Assembly (NCBI GenBank): GCA_000611775.1
Contig: KK106982.1
Location: 372,001-436,000 of the forward strand
Reading direction: 5' to 3'
DNA from: Umbilicaria muhlenbergii
Lineage: Eukaryota > Ascomycota > Lecanoromycetes > Umbilicariales > Umbilicariaceae
Length of the DNA: 64,000 bases
In this document: positions 11,689-22,896 of the stretch, one piece after another
How positions within the stretch are numbered: position 1 is the first letter of the stretch
Layout of the letters: every line of letters starts with the position of its first letter
The notes under the pieces: model-generated
The model's input: only the letters and a program-made list of their open reading frames with translations
Databases searched by the model: none
Told to the model about the DNA's origin: nothing
Program-made: the position numbers and the translations under genes

Positions 11689-13383
11689 TCACAGCCAATC
11701 CCACAACCAAGAGACCGCCCACTCGGTCGCGTTGTCTAACCATGTCTTCTCCAGCAGGTGCTTGTCTTCCTCACGAAGTTCCGGAAACGCCAAATCCCCG
11801 TGGAGCTTCAAGCGGTAGAAACACGTGTATGAAGTCACACCCCAGTTGTTGAGTGAACGCACGACAACCTTGTTGACGACGGCATCGAAATGCTTCAAAT
11901 CGATCAGCACACGAAAGGTCTGGATGTGGTCGGGTGCATGTATGTCGTACTTCCATTTGCCGATGCGGACGTAGGTATGGTCTAAAGACTTCATTGGATC
12001 GTCGAACTTCCGTGTAAAATCGCTGGGGTTGACTGCTGTGCTGTCGTCCGGTAGGAGAGGGAAAATGGCATTGCCGACTGCTTCGCGAGCGTCATCGTCC
12101 TCGATCTTGGCCCAGAGTTCGAGTTCCTTTGGCGCGGAATGGATATCAAAGGTTGCGCTGGCAGGAATGTGTTCAATGACAAGCTCGGTGGGAAAGATCT
12201 TCCGAGGTAGAAGAACGCCTATCTGGGCTCGGCCTGCCCACGGATGGCCCGTCGGCGGCGCGCACCAGCAGTCGCCCATATCATCCCAAGTACTCAGTGC
12301 CGCCATCGGTCCGAAACCTTCTGGAAAGTAGAGACCCCACGCCCATGCTCTCACTTTCTGGAGGAAGGGCCGACGTGTGGTTTTGGTGGGAGAGGTGATC
12401 AGCGGCTCAATGATAGCACCAGCACCGATGGCGAAGTAGTTGATTTGGCGCGTCCGTACGGCCGCTTCTGCAAGTGGGGTCGCATCCAGGCGTCGTTCGA
12501 GGCTATTGATACGCTGGAGAAGGAGAGAGACTTCTGGAGCAGTTGGTGTCTTGCCCGGAGCATTGCCGCTCTGGAAAGGAGAACCGATTTTGTCGAAACC
12601 AAGACGTTGACCCAGATGCTGACCAAATTCGTAAGGGGTACCAAAGCCGTACTGCGCTTTGAAAACGGGACCCCAGCACCAAAACCACCAAGCCAAGCCG
12701 AGCAGAACAAAGGCGATAACTAGGTTTAAGAAGGAGTTGAAAGTAAACCTCGGAGGTTCAGGTTCCCGGAGTACTGTTTGCTGCTTCAAACGGAGCGTTA
12801 CATCATTTAGCACATTGCTTGGGTCGTCGAATGTATTCGTATTGCCAGTGGTGTTACCGGTGGTGTTGTTGCCGCCGGTGTTGTTGCCCGAGGCATTCTT
12901 CGTTGGCACATGGTTTCCTCCGGCTAGTGGTGCACCTTCGTTGTCGTCGTTGTCGCCGTCGCCGTCGCCGTCGTCGTCGTCCTCGCCCTCTTCAGCGATG
13001 CCTGGCAGTCCTGGATTGCTAGGCCCGGCCTGTGGGCCTGGCTGTGGACCTGCTTTTGATTCCGTCGTTGTCGTTGTCGTTGTCTGCACCGCTATCTCGA
13101 CGCCAGCCGCGATTGCCTGAATTGCATCCACTGGACCGCCCTCCGCCAGCTGCTGGGGCATGTTAGGCGTCCCGGCGGCACCATAGGCGTTTGAAGACTT
13201 TGTCGGGACGGGAGGAAGTTCTTGAGCTTTGGCTGCTGCTTGTCTTCGGCGACGACCGGTCCCTGGGGTGTTGGCTGCTTGCAAGTTTGCAGGAACACCG
13301 GGAGCCCCCGCTTCCCGGCTGCTGGCACGTGTGACTCTCCTCGGAGTAGACATGGCTCGATCTGATCTAGAGTAAGTGGACAT
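11689..13383 (-). CDS. SUN-domain nuclear envelope protein (Sad1-like)
   Basis: Inner nuclear membrane half of a LINC complex, expected to bind KASH proteins in the perinuclear space. One exon, 564 residues from the ATG at 13383; a second in-frame ATG at 13353 (MSTPRRVTRASS) is an equally plausible start. The nucleoplasmic N-terminus has basic motifs, a DGDGDGDNDD acidic stretch and an Asn/Gly/Thr repeat. One membrane helix lies near residues 213-238 (LNLVIAFVLLGLAWWFW), then a short spacer with a coiled segment (LLQRINSLERRLD). The SUN domain fills about residues 318-540: GAGAIIEPLITSPT, CWCAPPTGHPWAGRAQIGV, LVIEHIPASATFDIHSAPKE and, near the end, SLNNWGVTSYTCFYRLKLHG. Membrane topology and domain order match fungal Sad1. 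Confidence 0.92.
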   Translation of the reverse strand: MSTYSRSDRAMSTPRRVTRASSREAGAPGVPANLQAANTPGTGRRRRQAAAKAQELPPVPTKSSNAYGAAGTPNMPQQLAEGGPVDAIQAIAAGVEIAVQTTTTTTTESKAGPQPGPQAGPSNPGLPGIAEEGEDDDDGDGDGDNDDNEGAPLAGGNHVPTKNASGNNTGGNNTTGNTTGNTNTFDDPSNVLNDVTLRLKQQTVLREPEPPRFTFNSFLNLVIAFVLLGLAWWFWCWGPVFKAQYGFGTPYEFGQHLGQRLGFDKIGSPFQSGNAPGKTPTAPEVSLLLQRINSLERRLDATPLAEAAVRTRQINYFAIGAGAIIEPLITSPTKTTRRPFLQKVRAWAWGLYFPEGFGPMAALSTWDDMGDCWCAPPTGHPWAGRAQIGVLLPRKIFPTELVIEHIPASATFDIHSAPKELELWAKIEDDDAREAVGNAIFPLLPDDSTAVNPSDFTRKFDDPMKSLDHTYVRIGKWKYDIHAPDHIQTFRVLIDLKHFDAVVNKVVVRSLNNWGVTSYTCFYRLKLHGDLAFPELREEDKHLLEKTWLDNATEWAVSWLWDWL

Positions 13384-14456
13384 TATTCCTTAGTTCATTC
13401 GCTTTCCGAAGTGGTAACCCAGTAGGATGGAGGTAGAGATGTCGAGAATGCTTGCCAGAAGCTATTCCGTTGGAAATGCAAATGTTGTATGAAGAATTAA
13501 GAAGTCTGGATGAAGTATGTAGAATGAAGCAAACGTGATGGAAATGGAAGAAGGGAAAAGTTGATGGAAGAAGTTCTTACCTGTGTGTTGAAGACGAGTC
13601 CTATTGTAGTCGTGGTTTTTGGGAGGTTGGGCACCTGTTCATTCACCACACCTATTGTCCCACCCGATTGAGGCAACTCGTGATACCAGTCCAATTGTAT
13701 TCCCAGCCTCCTCTGCTATTGTCACCGAACTCTAAAGTGATTGTGACGCGTGAGGCAACTCTCTTCTATTCGGCTTATATCGGCGCGCCTGGTGGGAGTG
13801 AGGTAGTGCCTGCGTTTCGCAGTCGCGACGACAATAGACCTGGAATTATAAGGCATTGGTGACTCCTTTGTCCTTGTATAAGCAACAACACCGGATGCTA
13901 CTGAAATCTATGATTGTTGGCGCGATGGATGCGATGGCAATGAGAAAGAAAGCGTGGCAGTCACCCGCATGCGGCGCATTGTCGAGTGTCGACGCCTTCT
14001 CGCAACTGTTTTGCTTTGTTGTTTTCGTTCCTCGCCCTCGCTCCACGCTGCGTCTTCCCAATGCAGCCGAGCGTCATCGGCGTAACCGCTTCCGCTCCCG
14101 CTGCCAGGGGTCGCTGAGAAGGGTCCACAGGAAGCTTGGGCCATCTTTCCTTTTCTCTTTTCTCTTTTCTCTTTTCTCTATGTCGAATTATTCCATCCCC
14201 TATGGAAGATGACTGCTACTACTATCAACGACTGGGAGATTGGTACACTGGAACTGCACTATGTCTTAAATCATCTGTCGGAACTCTCCATCTAATCATA
14301 TGGCCATTGTACTGTATCACAGCATTCAGTCCAAAACCCCTAAGAATCCGTACTTGATGTTCATGCACAACCAGTCTGCTGTACTGAACCCGAACGCCGG
14401 TCCAATGCGTTGCCTTACCCCCATATTCCATACCATTATAAGCCTAGAAATAAACA
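13384..14456. other. Intergenic region with pyrimidine tract
   Basis: About 1.07 kb between the 5' end of the SUN gene and the 3' end of the UCH gene. It includes a simple pyrimidine repeat at 14143-14179. No coding gene was recognised. Confidence 0.5.
14143..14179 (+). repeat. CT-rich microsatellite (TCTTTT)n
   Basis: A nearly pure pyrimidine tract built from repeats of a 6-bp unit in intergenic DNA. Confidence 0.85.
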
Positions 14457-15397
14457 TCACTCCAGACTCGGCGCCAGTGCCACGAGACTAAACCTCAATT
14501 CCCCACCCCCGGCCTCTTCCTCGCGCTGCAAGAAACTCCTAACCCCCATGTCCAGTGCCCTCTCGCTCAGCACATCCTCCTCATCCGTCAACTTCCCCCG
14601 GTTCAGTGGTCCTTTGCGTCTCCCATCAAGCTCCCAGAGGTTGTTCTGAGGGGATGACTTGACAAAACAGACATAGTGCAGGTCCACAGCTGCTTCGGCC
14701 GAGGGAGCCGCGCTGTCGCCTTTGGCCGCGGCGCTTTGGTGCGCGGATTCAAGTGCATGGGAAGTGTATAGCAGCTCTGCACGAGCGGAAGGTTCGAGGG
14801 GAGCTGCCGATTTTAGCAGCTTGGAGAGGTCGGAGTTTGGGTCTTAAGATTTCACATATTCATTAGCGGCTTGTTCAAAGGGTATGTTGTCCCATACGAT
14901 TTTGGGGAAGGCAGTGCTCATCATTCACCTATGAATTCTTTGACCGGCCCATTGCTAACGCCATGCAACAAACCGATCAATCCACATGCGTTTCGGATGG
15001 TCTGCTTAAACCACACGACTTCTTCGCCTCCACCGGAGCCGTCATACTCCGGCCTATCTTCATCTTCGCGCCGACGGAACTTCTCATATGTGGAACTGAT
15101 TGGGAAGACAAGAAGAAGCGCGTAGGCAGGACGAGGGACAAAGGCGAGAAGATCCGGGTCCGAGAGGCTGTAGACGTCGTGAAATGCTACCGTTGGGGCC
15201 AGACCGAGCTGCTGGACAAGATGCGTCATTACCTCAGGGTTGTTTTCTGTGCAAAAATACGTCAGCATTTGATGGGTAGCAGTGGGGCTGTCTACGCAAG
15301 GAATGTTACAGCCCTGGGGTGTCTCACCTAGCGGCACGAAGGCTTTCATGCTCGCGGGTACATCAAGACCCTTTTGAACGTGATGTGCTGGATCCAT
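14457..15397 (-). CDS. YUH1: Ubiquitin C-terminal hydrolase, UCH family (peptidase C12)
   Basis: Releases small adducts from the ubiquitin C-terminus and processes ubiquitin precursors. Exons 15397-15328, 15246-14929 and 14842-14457 join in frame to 257 residues, a normal UCH size. The join of exons 1 and 2 gives KAFVPLENNPEVMTHLVQQLG. The catalytic Cys is in FKQTIRNACGLIGLLHGVSN, together with the oxyanion Gln of the same motif. The catalytic His is in DLHYVCFVK and the Asp in LWELDGRRKGP. An Ala/Ser-rich loop (SAAAKGDSAAPSAEAA) just before the His is the crossover-loop region. The start may instead be the ATG at 15349 (MKAFVPLE). Divergent from PEX12 with about 300 bp between them. Confidence 0.93.
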
Positions 15398-15694
15398 ATT
15401 TCTCGGGCTGATCAGATCTCCAGATATGTGAGGAAGAGGAAACTATCGGCTTCGTTCTGGATGTCACGTTCGGGATGTATACTTCCTTGATGGAGGATGG
15501 AGGATGAACTCCGCTCTGGCATGTGATGCTGTCCAAGCCCAAAATCCGGGGAAGCTCGTGCCTCGTAGGGCTGCTTAGCGCCAATCCAACCTCGCCTAGC
15601 ACTTAGCGGTGTGATACGTGATGGCCGAGGGGCTGTTCCTGCTTCTACTCCTCCATATTGACCACACCTGCTTGCCGGCGAGCTCCCAAGCGCA
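15398..15694. promoter_or_regulatory. Shared divergent promoter of the UCH and PEX12 genes
   Basis: The only DNA between the two divergent start codons, so it must contain both promoters. No specific motif was assigned. Confidence 0.4.
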
Positions 15695-17250
15695 ATGGAG
15701 TTCATGTCGAGCCTCCAGAATGGCTTCGATGACCACAAGCCGTCCCTGTTCGGTACGTTCTCCTCCATATGACTCTGCAGGCCGGCATGTTTTACTAACA
15801 CCACCTTGCTTCAGAGCTCCTTTCGGAACAGCAGCTCTCATCTCTTATACCACCCTCTCTACGCTACTTACTTGCCGTTGCAACCCACCGCCATCCCCGA
15901 TACCTCCTCCGGATTCTCAACTCCTTCGATGAAGTCTACGCGCTGCTCATGCTCGTGGTAGAGCGGCACTATCTCCTCACATATGGCGGCGGCTTCACTG
16001 AGAACTTCTATGGTCTGAAGCGAGAGCGCGTCCTCCGGATCAAGGGTGGGGAGGCACCCCGCGCTCAGATGGGAGCTCCTGGACATATGCGCGAGACTCT
16101 GAAGTTACGAACAAGAGATGTCTGGAGGAACCTCGCAGTCATGGTGGGCCTGCCGTACCTAAAGCGCAAGCTGGATGAAAGCTACGACATCCATACACCA
16201 CAAGCTACAATACTCGGACCTAGCTACAATCGAGACACTCTTCCACCAGATGCTACCATACGTCAGCGCACCTTGTACTACTACAAGTGGTTTTTACGGA
16301 ACATCTACCCGAGCGTCAATGCAGCCTACTATTTCTCCCTCCTCGCTTTTAACCTCGCATACCTCTTCGACAACTCGAAATATCACTCTCCATTCCTCTA
16401 CCTCATCGGCACTCGTATGCGTCGTCTAGGCGAAGCGGACCACCGCGCCATAGCCCAGGCTATGCAACCAACCCCTTCAGCCACCACCCCTGGTGCTCGG
16501 CCCGGCCAAACGACAAGCATATTCAACCCAAGAACCCTAGCCATGACAGTCTACCCACGCTTACTATCGAGTCTAAAGATCCTCCTCCCAACCTCCATCT
16601 TCGCGCTCAAATTCCTAGAATGGTGGCACGCCTCCGACTTCGCCCGCCAACTCTCCCGCAAAGCGGCCGAAGGTCTCGACCTCCCTCCCCCCATCATCTC
16701 CGGCCTCCCCAGCAAAGCGGCCCCCCCGCCAAACCAAAAACGAGCAAGATCCTCATCTTCGACCCTCTCCACCACCCCCACCTCCACAAACACCGTCTCC
16801 CTCACCAACCCCACCACCCAACCCATCCCCTCCCAATCCCCCCCGCACAAACGTCCCACCCCCCCCAAATCCTCCACCTCCCGCCTCCCCATCCTCACCG
16901 TCCCCTCCCCCACCGCCACAACCACATCCGTCTGCCCCATCTGCCTGCACCCGATCCAGACGCCCACGGCCGCGCAAACGGGCTACGTCTTCTGCTACGC
17001 CTGCATCTTCAAATGGGTCGAGGGCAGCCACGAGCGGCAGATGGAGTTCATGGAGGGGCGGGGACGGGTGGAGGGGTGGGGGGAGGAGGACGAGGAGGCG
17101 GAGAATGCGGATGACGAGGAGACGGAGGGGGAGGTGGGGGCGAGGGGGGGGAGGAGGGAGGGGAGGTGGGAGTGTGGGAGGGGGAGGTGTGCGGTTACGG
17201 GGAGGAGGGTGTTGGGGGGGGCGGACGGGTTGAGGAGGGTGATTGTTTGA
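15695..17250 (+). CDS. PEX12: Peroxin-12, peroxisomal RING-type E3 component
   Basis: Subunit of the peroxisomal Pex2-Pex10-Pex12 ubiquitin ligase that recycles the import receptor Pex5. Exons 15695-15752 and 15815-17250 give 497 residues. The start MEFMSSLQNGFDDHKPSLFELLSEQQ region and SLRYLLAVATHRHPRYLL are strongly family-like, followed by FTENFYGLKRERVL. Membrane-spanning helices follow (YYYKWFLRNIYPSVNAAYY, FSLLAFNLAYLF, LLSSLKILLPTSIFALKFL). A Pro/Ser/Thr-rich linker precedes the single-zinc RING: CPICLHPIQTPTAAQ, then FCYACIFKWVEG, with no second cysteine set, as expected for Pex12. The end, GRCAVTGRRVLGGADGLRRVIV, is also typical. An acidic and Gly-rich insert lies between RING and tail; its DNA swings from C-rich (about 16680-16930) to G-rich (about 17040-17320). 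Confidence 0.95.
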
Positions 17251-17299
17251 GGGAGTGGTTGTTTGAGGAGGGTGGTTGTTTGAGGGGGGTGATTGTTGT
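17238..17299 (+). repeat. Imperfect 17-bp G/T-rich repeat at the PEX12 stop
   Basis: About four imperfect copies of a GGTGATTGTTTGAGG-type unit. The PEX12 stop codon (17248-17250) lies in the first unit. Together with the upstream G runs it extends a strongly G-biased strand. Confidence 0.7.
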
Positions 17300-17967
17300 G
17301 GAGGGGAGGGGGTGGGTGGAAGAGAGCAGTGTGGTTAAATGGGTTCGTCATTCTTGGGTCAAAATAGAGATTTGCTGATGCATGTACATATGGGTTTGGG
17401 ACCCAAGGCTCGTGGTATTTTAGAGGGACATGAAGGAGGAACTATTGTGGTCTGGCCGGCGGGAAAGACGTTCTTTGTGACCGTTGATTTTTGGCGTCTT
17501 CGGACATTTAGCGGCATGTTGGAAGCGTTGGGTATTCACGAGCGATTAGACAGATACCACGACGTGTACGTCTGAAGATATGTACAAGATCGACATTGCA
17601 GTCTGAAGGGTATCTATCAACCTTTGCTACTTGCACATGATCGATTATCAAGTAGGTGTAGACACGATAGTGGAAAACAATAGTTTTAAGATACCACTTT
17701 GTGTCTACTAATTCAAACTCCCCTATAGACAGTGTATCCGATCTTATGTTATTCACCAGCCCCCCTATGTTACAGGAACCCCACCCAAAATTCCAGCGTA
17801 TGTGACCGTCAACCCCAATCCCAATAGCCCAAGCACGCCGATACAAGGCTCCCCTCCCGAAGCCCCCCTGCTGCCAAACGCCGACCATGCCGCCGTGAAG
17901 CCCCCAAATATATAAGCGGGTATCCAGAACGCTATTTCCCCATGTACTGCCCATTGTATCCCCGTCC
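17251..17967. other. Convergent 3' intergenic region
   Basis: Between the 3' ends of PEX12 and the Git3-type receptor gene. The first 100 bases are G-rich; the remainder shows no recognisable gene. Confidence 0.5.
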
Positions 17968-20091
17968 CTAAGTATGCGATCCGGATCTCAACCCCCCCGC
18001 CCTCCGCGCCTGTCCCTCATCGTCCGAACTATACCTCTCCAACTCCTCGTCCTCCTCTTCGATCGTCGGGGCCCTCTCGCTCCGTCCCGGCTGCTCACTA
18101 CCGCCCTCCGTCCCCATCCACACGCTATCCTGTCTCCTCCTCCCCTCCTCCTCCCACCAATTCCGATCCTCTCCTCTCCCACTCCTCGCCAGGGATGCCG
18201 GTTTGCTTCTCCGGTCCTCGTCTCTCGAGACGCGCAAGGCCCTCATCCGTGCCGTTTCTTCCTCCCGCCGCTGATAAGCCAGTCTCGACTCGACGCTCAG
18301 TTCGCGTTGGCTCCTCCCGGGTGTGTGGTCGCCGGCCGCACCCGCCGTGGGCATTGCGCGTGCCTCGCCCTGCCGGTCATGCGTCCAGCATGCGAAAGAG
18401 TGCCAGAAGGTCCCGTCGCTGCCTGGGATGTATTGCCACGGCTTCTCCCGGTAGGCGAAGAGCCAGCAGTCGACGGCGCATTGGAGGGGGATAATGACCA
18501 CGACGCAGCAGTTGATGCCATAGATTGGATAGCGCGAGTAGCGATCGCTGTAATTGAGGCAGTGGCCTAAGAAAGGAATGGCCCACATGAGCATGTAAAC
18601 CGCGGGGTATATGAACATGTACCGCAGTTGGCGGCGAATGGCAATATGCTGGCGCCGCAGTGATCGAGTAACGAGGTTTGAGCCATTGCTGTCGGTCAGG
18701 TTGATAGGGCGCTCGCGTTGAGAGGGGAGGGATTGCGGGTCGGAACCCCGCGCGGGGCCATCGGTGAGTGGATCGGAGGACGAGAGACGGCGGCTTTCGC
18801 GGAGGGCTTGGACGAGACCAAGGACGCGGCGCGAGCCCAAGCTTGATGGTGATGGTCTACGCTCCTTGTCAGATAGTCGGCTGTTGCTGGCTTCACCAGT
18901 CTCGCCGTCCATGTGTAAACCTGGCCTCTCAATACGTGGAGTTTCTCCTCTCGGGGGCGGGGGTAATGCCGCAGAAGCGCCGAAAGTGTAGTTCTCCCAG
19001 ACTGGGGCCGCGGTATTCGCCGCATTTCCAGACGTCGAGTGTCCCTGGGGTGGTGTAGGTATGAAAGGGTTCATTGGATCGGCACTCGCGCGGTCGTTTG
19101 TGGTGTCAAATTCGTCAGTGGACCCGATCAAGCCGTGCGCAGCGAGGACCGGTGTAGAAGGAGTAGCCTGTTTCTCCAGCAAGGAATCCGATCTCGGGGA
19201 TTGATCATCCTCAGTCGATGGCCATGATGTCTGTGGCGCAAGGTCGGAGTCGCAAAGCTTCACATGGACGCCCTTGAACTTGTACTTGACGTATATGTAG
19301 ATCGCAACGTATATACCGAGAATTGTAATAAAGATGAGGTATCGTGGAACCCAAGCTAATGCCAGGCGGTACCAAAAGGGTCGGACGGGAAGATAGCAGT
19401 AAGTCCCCTGAGATATATATGGATTGGCATGATTGACGAAGGCTAAGGATGCCGTGATGAGGGAGAAGGCGGCCCAGCAGCAGTAGGCTTTGTATCGGTG
19501 ACGGTAAAGTCCGGCTCCTGAAACGGTATTGCTGGATCTGAAAATGTAGAGAGCAGCGTGCACCGCAATGATGAGAGTGGCGAAATCTGCACTTTGGAAT
19601 TAGTATTGGGTGACCTTGGAATAGCATTCTTGGTTATTCTGCTCACCTGATGCCTCAATGCCCAGCGCCACAAAGAAGCCCGTGGCCTGACAAAAAGCCG
19701 AGGAATCCTTCACCGCTCCTTGGGTGAAGACCACTGCGGGGAAGATCAAGTACCATACCGATTTGAACAAATCGCTCACTATCAATATCATGACCAAGCT
19801 ACCACATCATTAGCACCAACCGCTTCATGGTTATAGACATGAAAGGACTTACTGATGGCGAAAGTTTCTTCTCATCTTTATGAACCAGTAGAGAACTGTG
19901 ATTGCTGACAAAATGCTGATAGACGCCGACGTCACAGCCAAACATCTTTGAATATGCTGCTGTTGCGGTGTGAAACGATTGACGACGGGCGATATGTTGT
20001 CAATGGCCCTACTGGCCAGATGGGGCAGTGCGGCGGGCTGTAATCGCTGCGAGTGCCATTGAGTGGCGAGATGCCGTACGGGTGGTGGCAT
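17968..20091 (-). CDS. Git3/Gpr1-type G-protein-coupled receptor (putative glucose receptor)
   Basis: Predicted plasma-membrane receptor of the family that senses carbon sources and acts through a G alpha subunit on cAMP-PKA signalling. Exons 20091-19853, 19798-19647 and 19586-17968 close in frame at 669 residues. Seven membrane helices are visible. TM1 is near residues 50-71 (LAVTSASISILSAITVLYWF), TM2 near 82-104 (VMILIVSDLFKSVWYLIFPA) and TM3 is rebuilt across intron 2 (FFVALGIEASDFATLIIAVH). TM4 and TM5 follow in exon 3. After a long third cytoplasmic loop rich in Ser/Pro/Arg come TM6 and TM7 (FIYPAVYMLMWAIPFLGH; GINCCVVVIIPLQCAVDCWLF), which match the Git3 C-terminal domain. The cytoplasmic tail is acidic and Arg-rich. 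The ligand cannot be read from sequence. The first true in-frame ATG is at 20091. Confidence 0.88.
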
Positions 20092-21320
20092 TGCCGGCAA
20101 GCTTGAACAGCGTAGCGTCGTGGAGCATCAAGCGCATCCACCACGCCTCGTGGCAAGAGACGAAAGAGTGAGAGGAGAGGAGTGGGATGTTGGTACCATA
20201 CGGCCGACGAAGACGGGACGATGGTGTCGAGGTTGCCCAGGCTCAGTTGCAACGTCCGAACATGTCTATCCGGTGATACTCGTACGTAGACGCCTTATTA
20301 CGGGGTTCAGGTCGGCTAAGGGACAATTAGGACGGGGAGAAAGATTAATCGACGGTGGATCTTGAAGCTAGAGAAATCAAGCTCCTTAAGGAGGATCGAA
20401 GATCACCGAGCGATGCGGCTCTCGGTCGGTAGGAAGTGCAGGTACAAAGGAAAGATCATGTCTTGAGAGATGACATGACAGGAAACAGTGGCAGGATCAT
20501 CTAGTCAACAGGGGCGATAGGGATAGACATCGACATAGACATAGACATAGGCAGAGGTAGAGGTAGAGGTAGAGGTAGAGGGAAGGTATCTCGTGATAGT
20601 GTTTCTTCTGGCATGGTGATTTGGAAGGAAATGCGTGGACTTTGGAAAGACATGCTTTGTCCCCACATTCCACGGTGGATCCTCATCATCGCTCCTTCGT
20701 ACACGAGTAACTCGCCCCACGGACTTCGCTACTCCGGAATCCGGAAGAGGGTTGAGAGACTTTGAAGCTTTGACGCTTGGCACTGGCACCTCCAAACTTT
20801 TGGCTGAATAACGACAGTGAAAAGCGAGGTGAAAAAGCGTGGTGAAAAGTCGACAAAGTGCTCGATGGTTGATGATCATGAAGATCAGCGGCTTAAGGTA
20901 GTCCTACCGGGACTGAAACCATGTTCGCTTCCGGCCAAGGTGGCCGGCGTTGTCCAATGAGATTCAGGCATGAGGCCTGCACTATGAGCGCCACCAGTGA
21001 GCCCTGATGGCCGCATTCGACTGAGGCCATAGAGGTGAGATGTACCAGAACAACGTGAAATTCGCAACCAGCCACGCCAGCCACGCCAACATGAGGCACA
21101 GAGTACAGAGCACAGAGATGTCCGTTACGGGTCATCCACTAGGATCTTTCATAGGACCGGCTTATCCGTACACAACGGCCAACTAGCTGGACTGGAAAAT
21201 ATATACAGACGTCGAATGTTTGACGCCGAGGCGCGAACATGGGCCGCTTCAGCAGAATAAAGTAGCTGCTTGATGCGCTTTGCTCTTATAGCCAGCTGCT
21301 TGCTACCACTCCGCCCTCCC
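20092..21320. other. Intergenic region with microsatellites
   Basis: About 1.2 kb between the 5' end of the receptor gene and the 3' end of the beta-lactamase-fold gene, so it should hold the receptor promoter. Two hexamer arrays lie at 20526-20580. No gene recognised. Confidence 0.5.
20526..20580 (+). repeat. Two adjoining hexamer arrays
   Basis: Four copies of GACATA-type units run directly into about five copies of AGAGGT-type units. Non-coding, upstream of the receptor gene. Confidence 0.85.
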
Positions 21321-22896
21321 TCACTTTTTAAGGGCAGCATACACTTGCGACTCCATTTTCGCCCACAGTCCCATGACCTCGCCATCTACGCCGAAACGGT
21401 CAGCATTGTCATTGTAGTCAAAACGAACGCCCAAGAGTCGCAGGGCCAGCAGGGTCTTACCGGCAAATGGAAGGATTTGAGAGCAGATCATCCCAGCAAT
21501 GCCTTGCTCACGGTCACACCACCAGAACAGATTCGGCAGCCCGGCCCACCACCCCGTGTTGTTGCCTCTACCTGTGGCGCCAGGATGGATGGTCAGCATG
21601 AACGTCAGTCCCCAGCCCTGCGGCTGCTCGGGCGGCTGAGGGTATAACGCTGGGATCGGGTTCGTGAGATAGGGCTTTGCGGCAGGGATTGCGTTACGTC
21701 CAAAGTCTGGGAACTGGGGAATCTGATTCTTGAACATTTCCTGTACAGTCTCTGGTTTGAGGATTTGTTTCCCCGTTGTTGGGCATGTGCCATCGTTTAG
21801 TAAGGTGGCAAGGATCTCTGTATCGATAGAAAGCTTAGAGAATTCCACGACGACGCGGTGAAATATGACTTACGGCAGTATTCTTCAGGTCTCGCAAAAC
21901 AACCAGCACCCGCACTGTTGTAAATCCCATCAGGGCTGTCGGCTACCAACGGGGCACGGAGCAAGTGTTCACGCTCGTGGATCGATCCATCCGGCCATTT
22001 GGCGTGCATGTGCGCTAGGCGGTCTTTCATCTGCTGACTGGGGAACATGCTGATGTTCTGTATGCCAAGGGGCTGAAAGATATTCTTCTGGAAGTAGTCG
22101 TTCAAGGACATGCCCGAGATTCGCTCGACTATGGTGCCTGCCCAGTCGATACCAGTCTGTATGGATGCGCGATATTGTCAGCGCCAAATGCCCAACGATT
22201 GCGAGAATATTCAGAGTTGTACTGACACCATACTGCCATTGAGTCCCTGGCTCGAAGGTGAGCGGTAGCCCCAGTATGTCTTTGGGGTGGCCGCTAAACT
22301 CGTCACCACCAATTGGCTGATACAATCTGCGGAGGTCGTCATTGAAGAAGGTATACCTATTTCTTCCGTTAGGGCTCGACGACCGCGAATCTTTGGCGGG
22401 CTTAAAACCATATCTTACCCGAAGCCAGCTGCATGCGAGTCGTCAGATATAAATGGTTTTTAATAGAATAGGAAAGAGTATAGTTACCAGTGTGTGTCAG
22501 TAACTGCCTTAAGGTGATCCGATTCTTCTTCTCCACAAATTCTGGCTTTTCGTTTGCATCCACACTCTTCAGAATCTTCATACTCTTCAGCTCCGGACAT
22601 ACTTTCTCCACCAAGTCCGCATCGTCAAGGTCGGTAATTTTGCCCTCTTCGCAGAGTTGCATACACGATATACCGCATATCATCTTGGTGCACGATGCGA
22701 TCCAGAAAATCGTATCCATTGACATGGGCTCCTTGGTATCGGCGCCCCTCGTTCCACTTGCATGTGAGAAGAGGGTCTTTCCATCCTTGCCTACGACGAC
22801 AGCGACGCAGCCTGGGATTTTCTTCTTGTCGGCAGTGACGCCGTCCATGGTCTGGCGAATGCCATCAGCAGCCGATTCTGATAGAGTCTGCGCCAT
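21321..22896 (-). CDS. Beta-lactamase-fold serine hydrolase (class C / EstB-like)
   Basis: Family members are esterases, transesterases or peptidases using a Ser-Lys-Tyr site; the substrate here is unknown. Five exons (22896-22488, 22419-22428, 22356-22227, 22156-21874, 21817-21321) give 442 residues, ordinary for the family. The nucleophile motif SxxK is SCTK in FWIASCTKMICGISCMQLCE. The block LLTHTAGFGYTFFNDD is restored only when the 10-nt exon 22419-22428 is included. FEPGTQWQYGTGIDWAG is rebuilt across intron 3 and EEYCQILATLLNDG across intron 4. The C-terminus has GWGLTFMLT and NTGWWAGLPNLFWWCD. No signal peptide is visible, so probably cytosolic. Similar genes occur in secondary-metabolite clusters, but no biosynthetic neighbours are present here. 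Confidence 0.92.

Noticed and set aside
12659-13120. Plus-strand frame antisense to the SUN gene
   Set aside because: Low-complexity reading of the antisense of Asn/Gly/Asp repeats.
16620-17114. Second plus-strand frame within PEX12 rich in His/Pro
   Set aside because: Out-of-frame reading of a C-rich linker; the RING and C-terminal motif fix the true frame.
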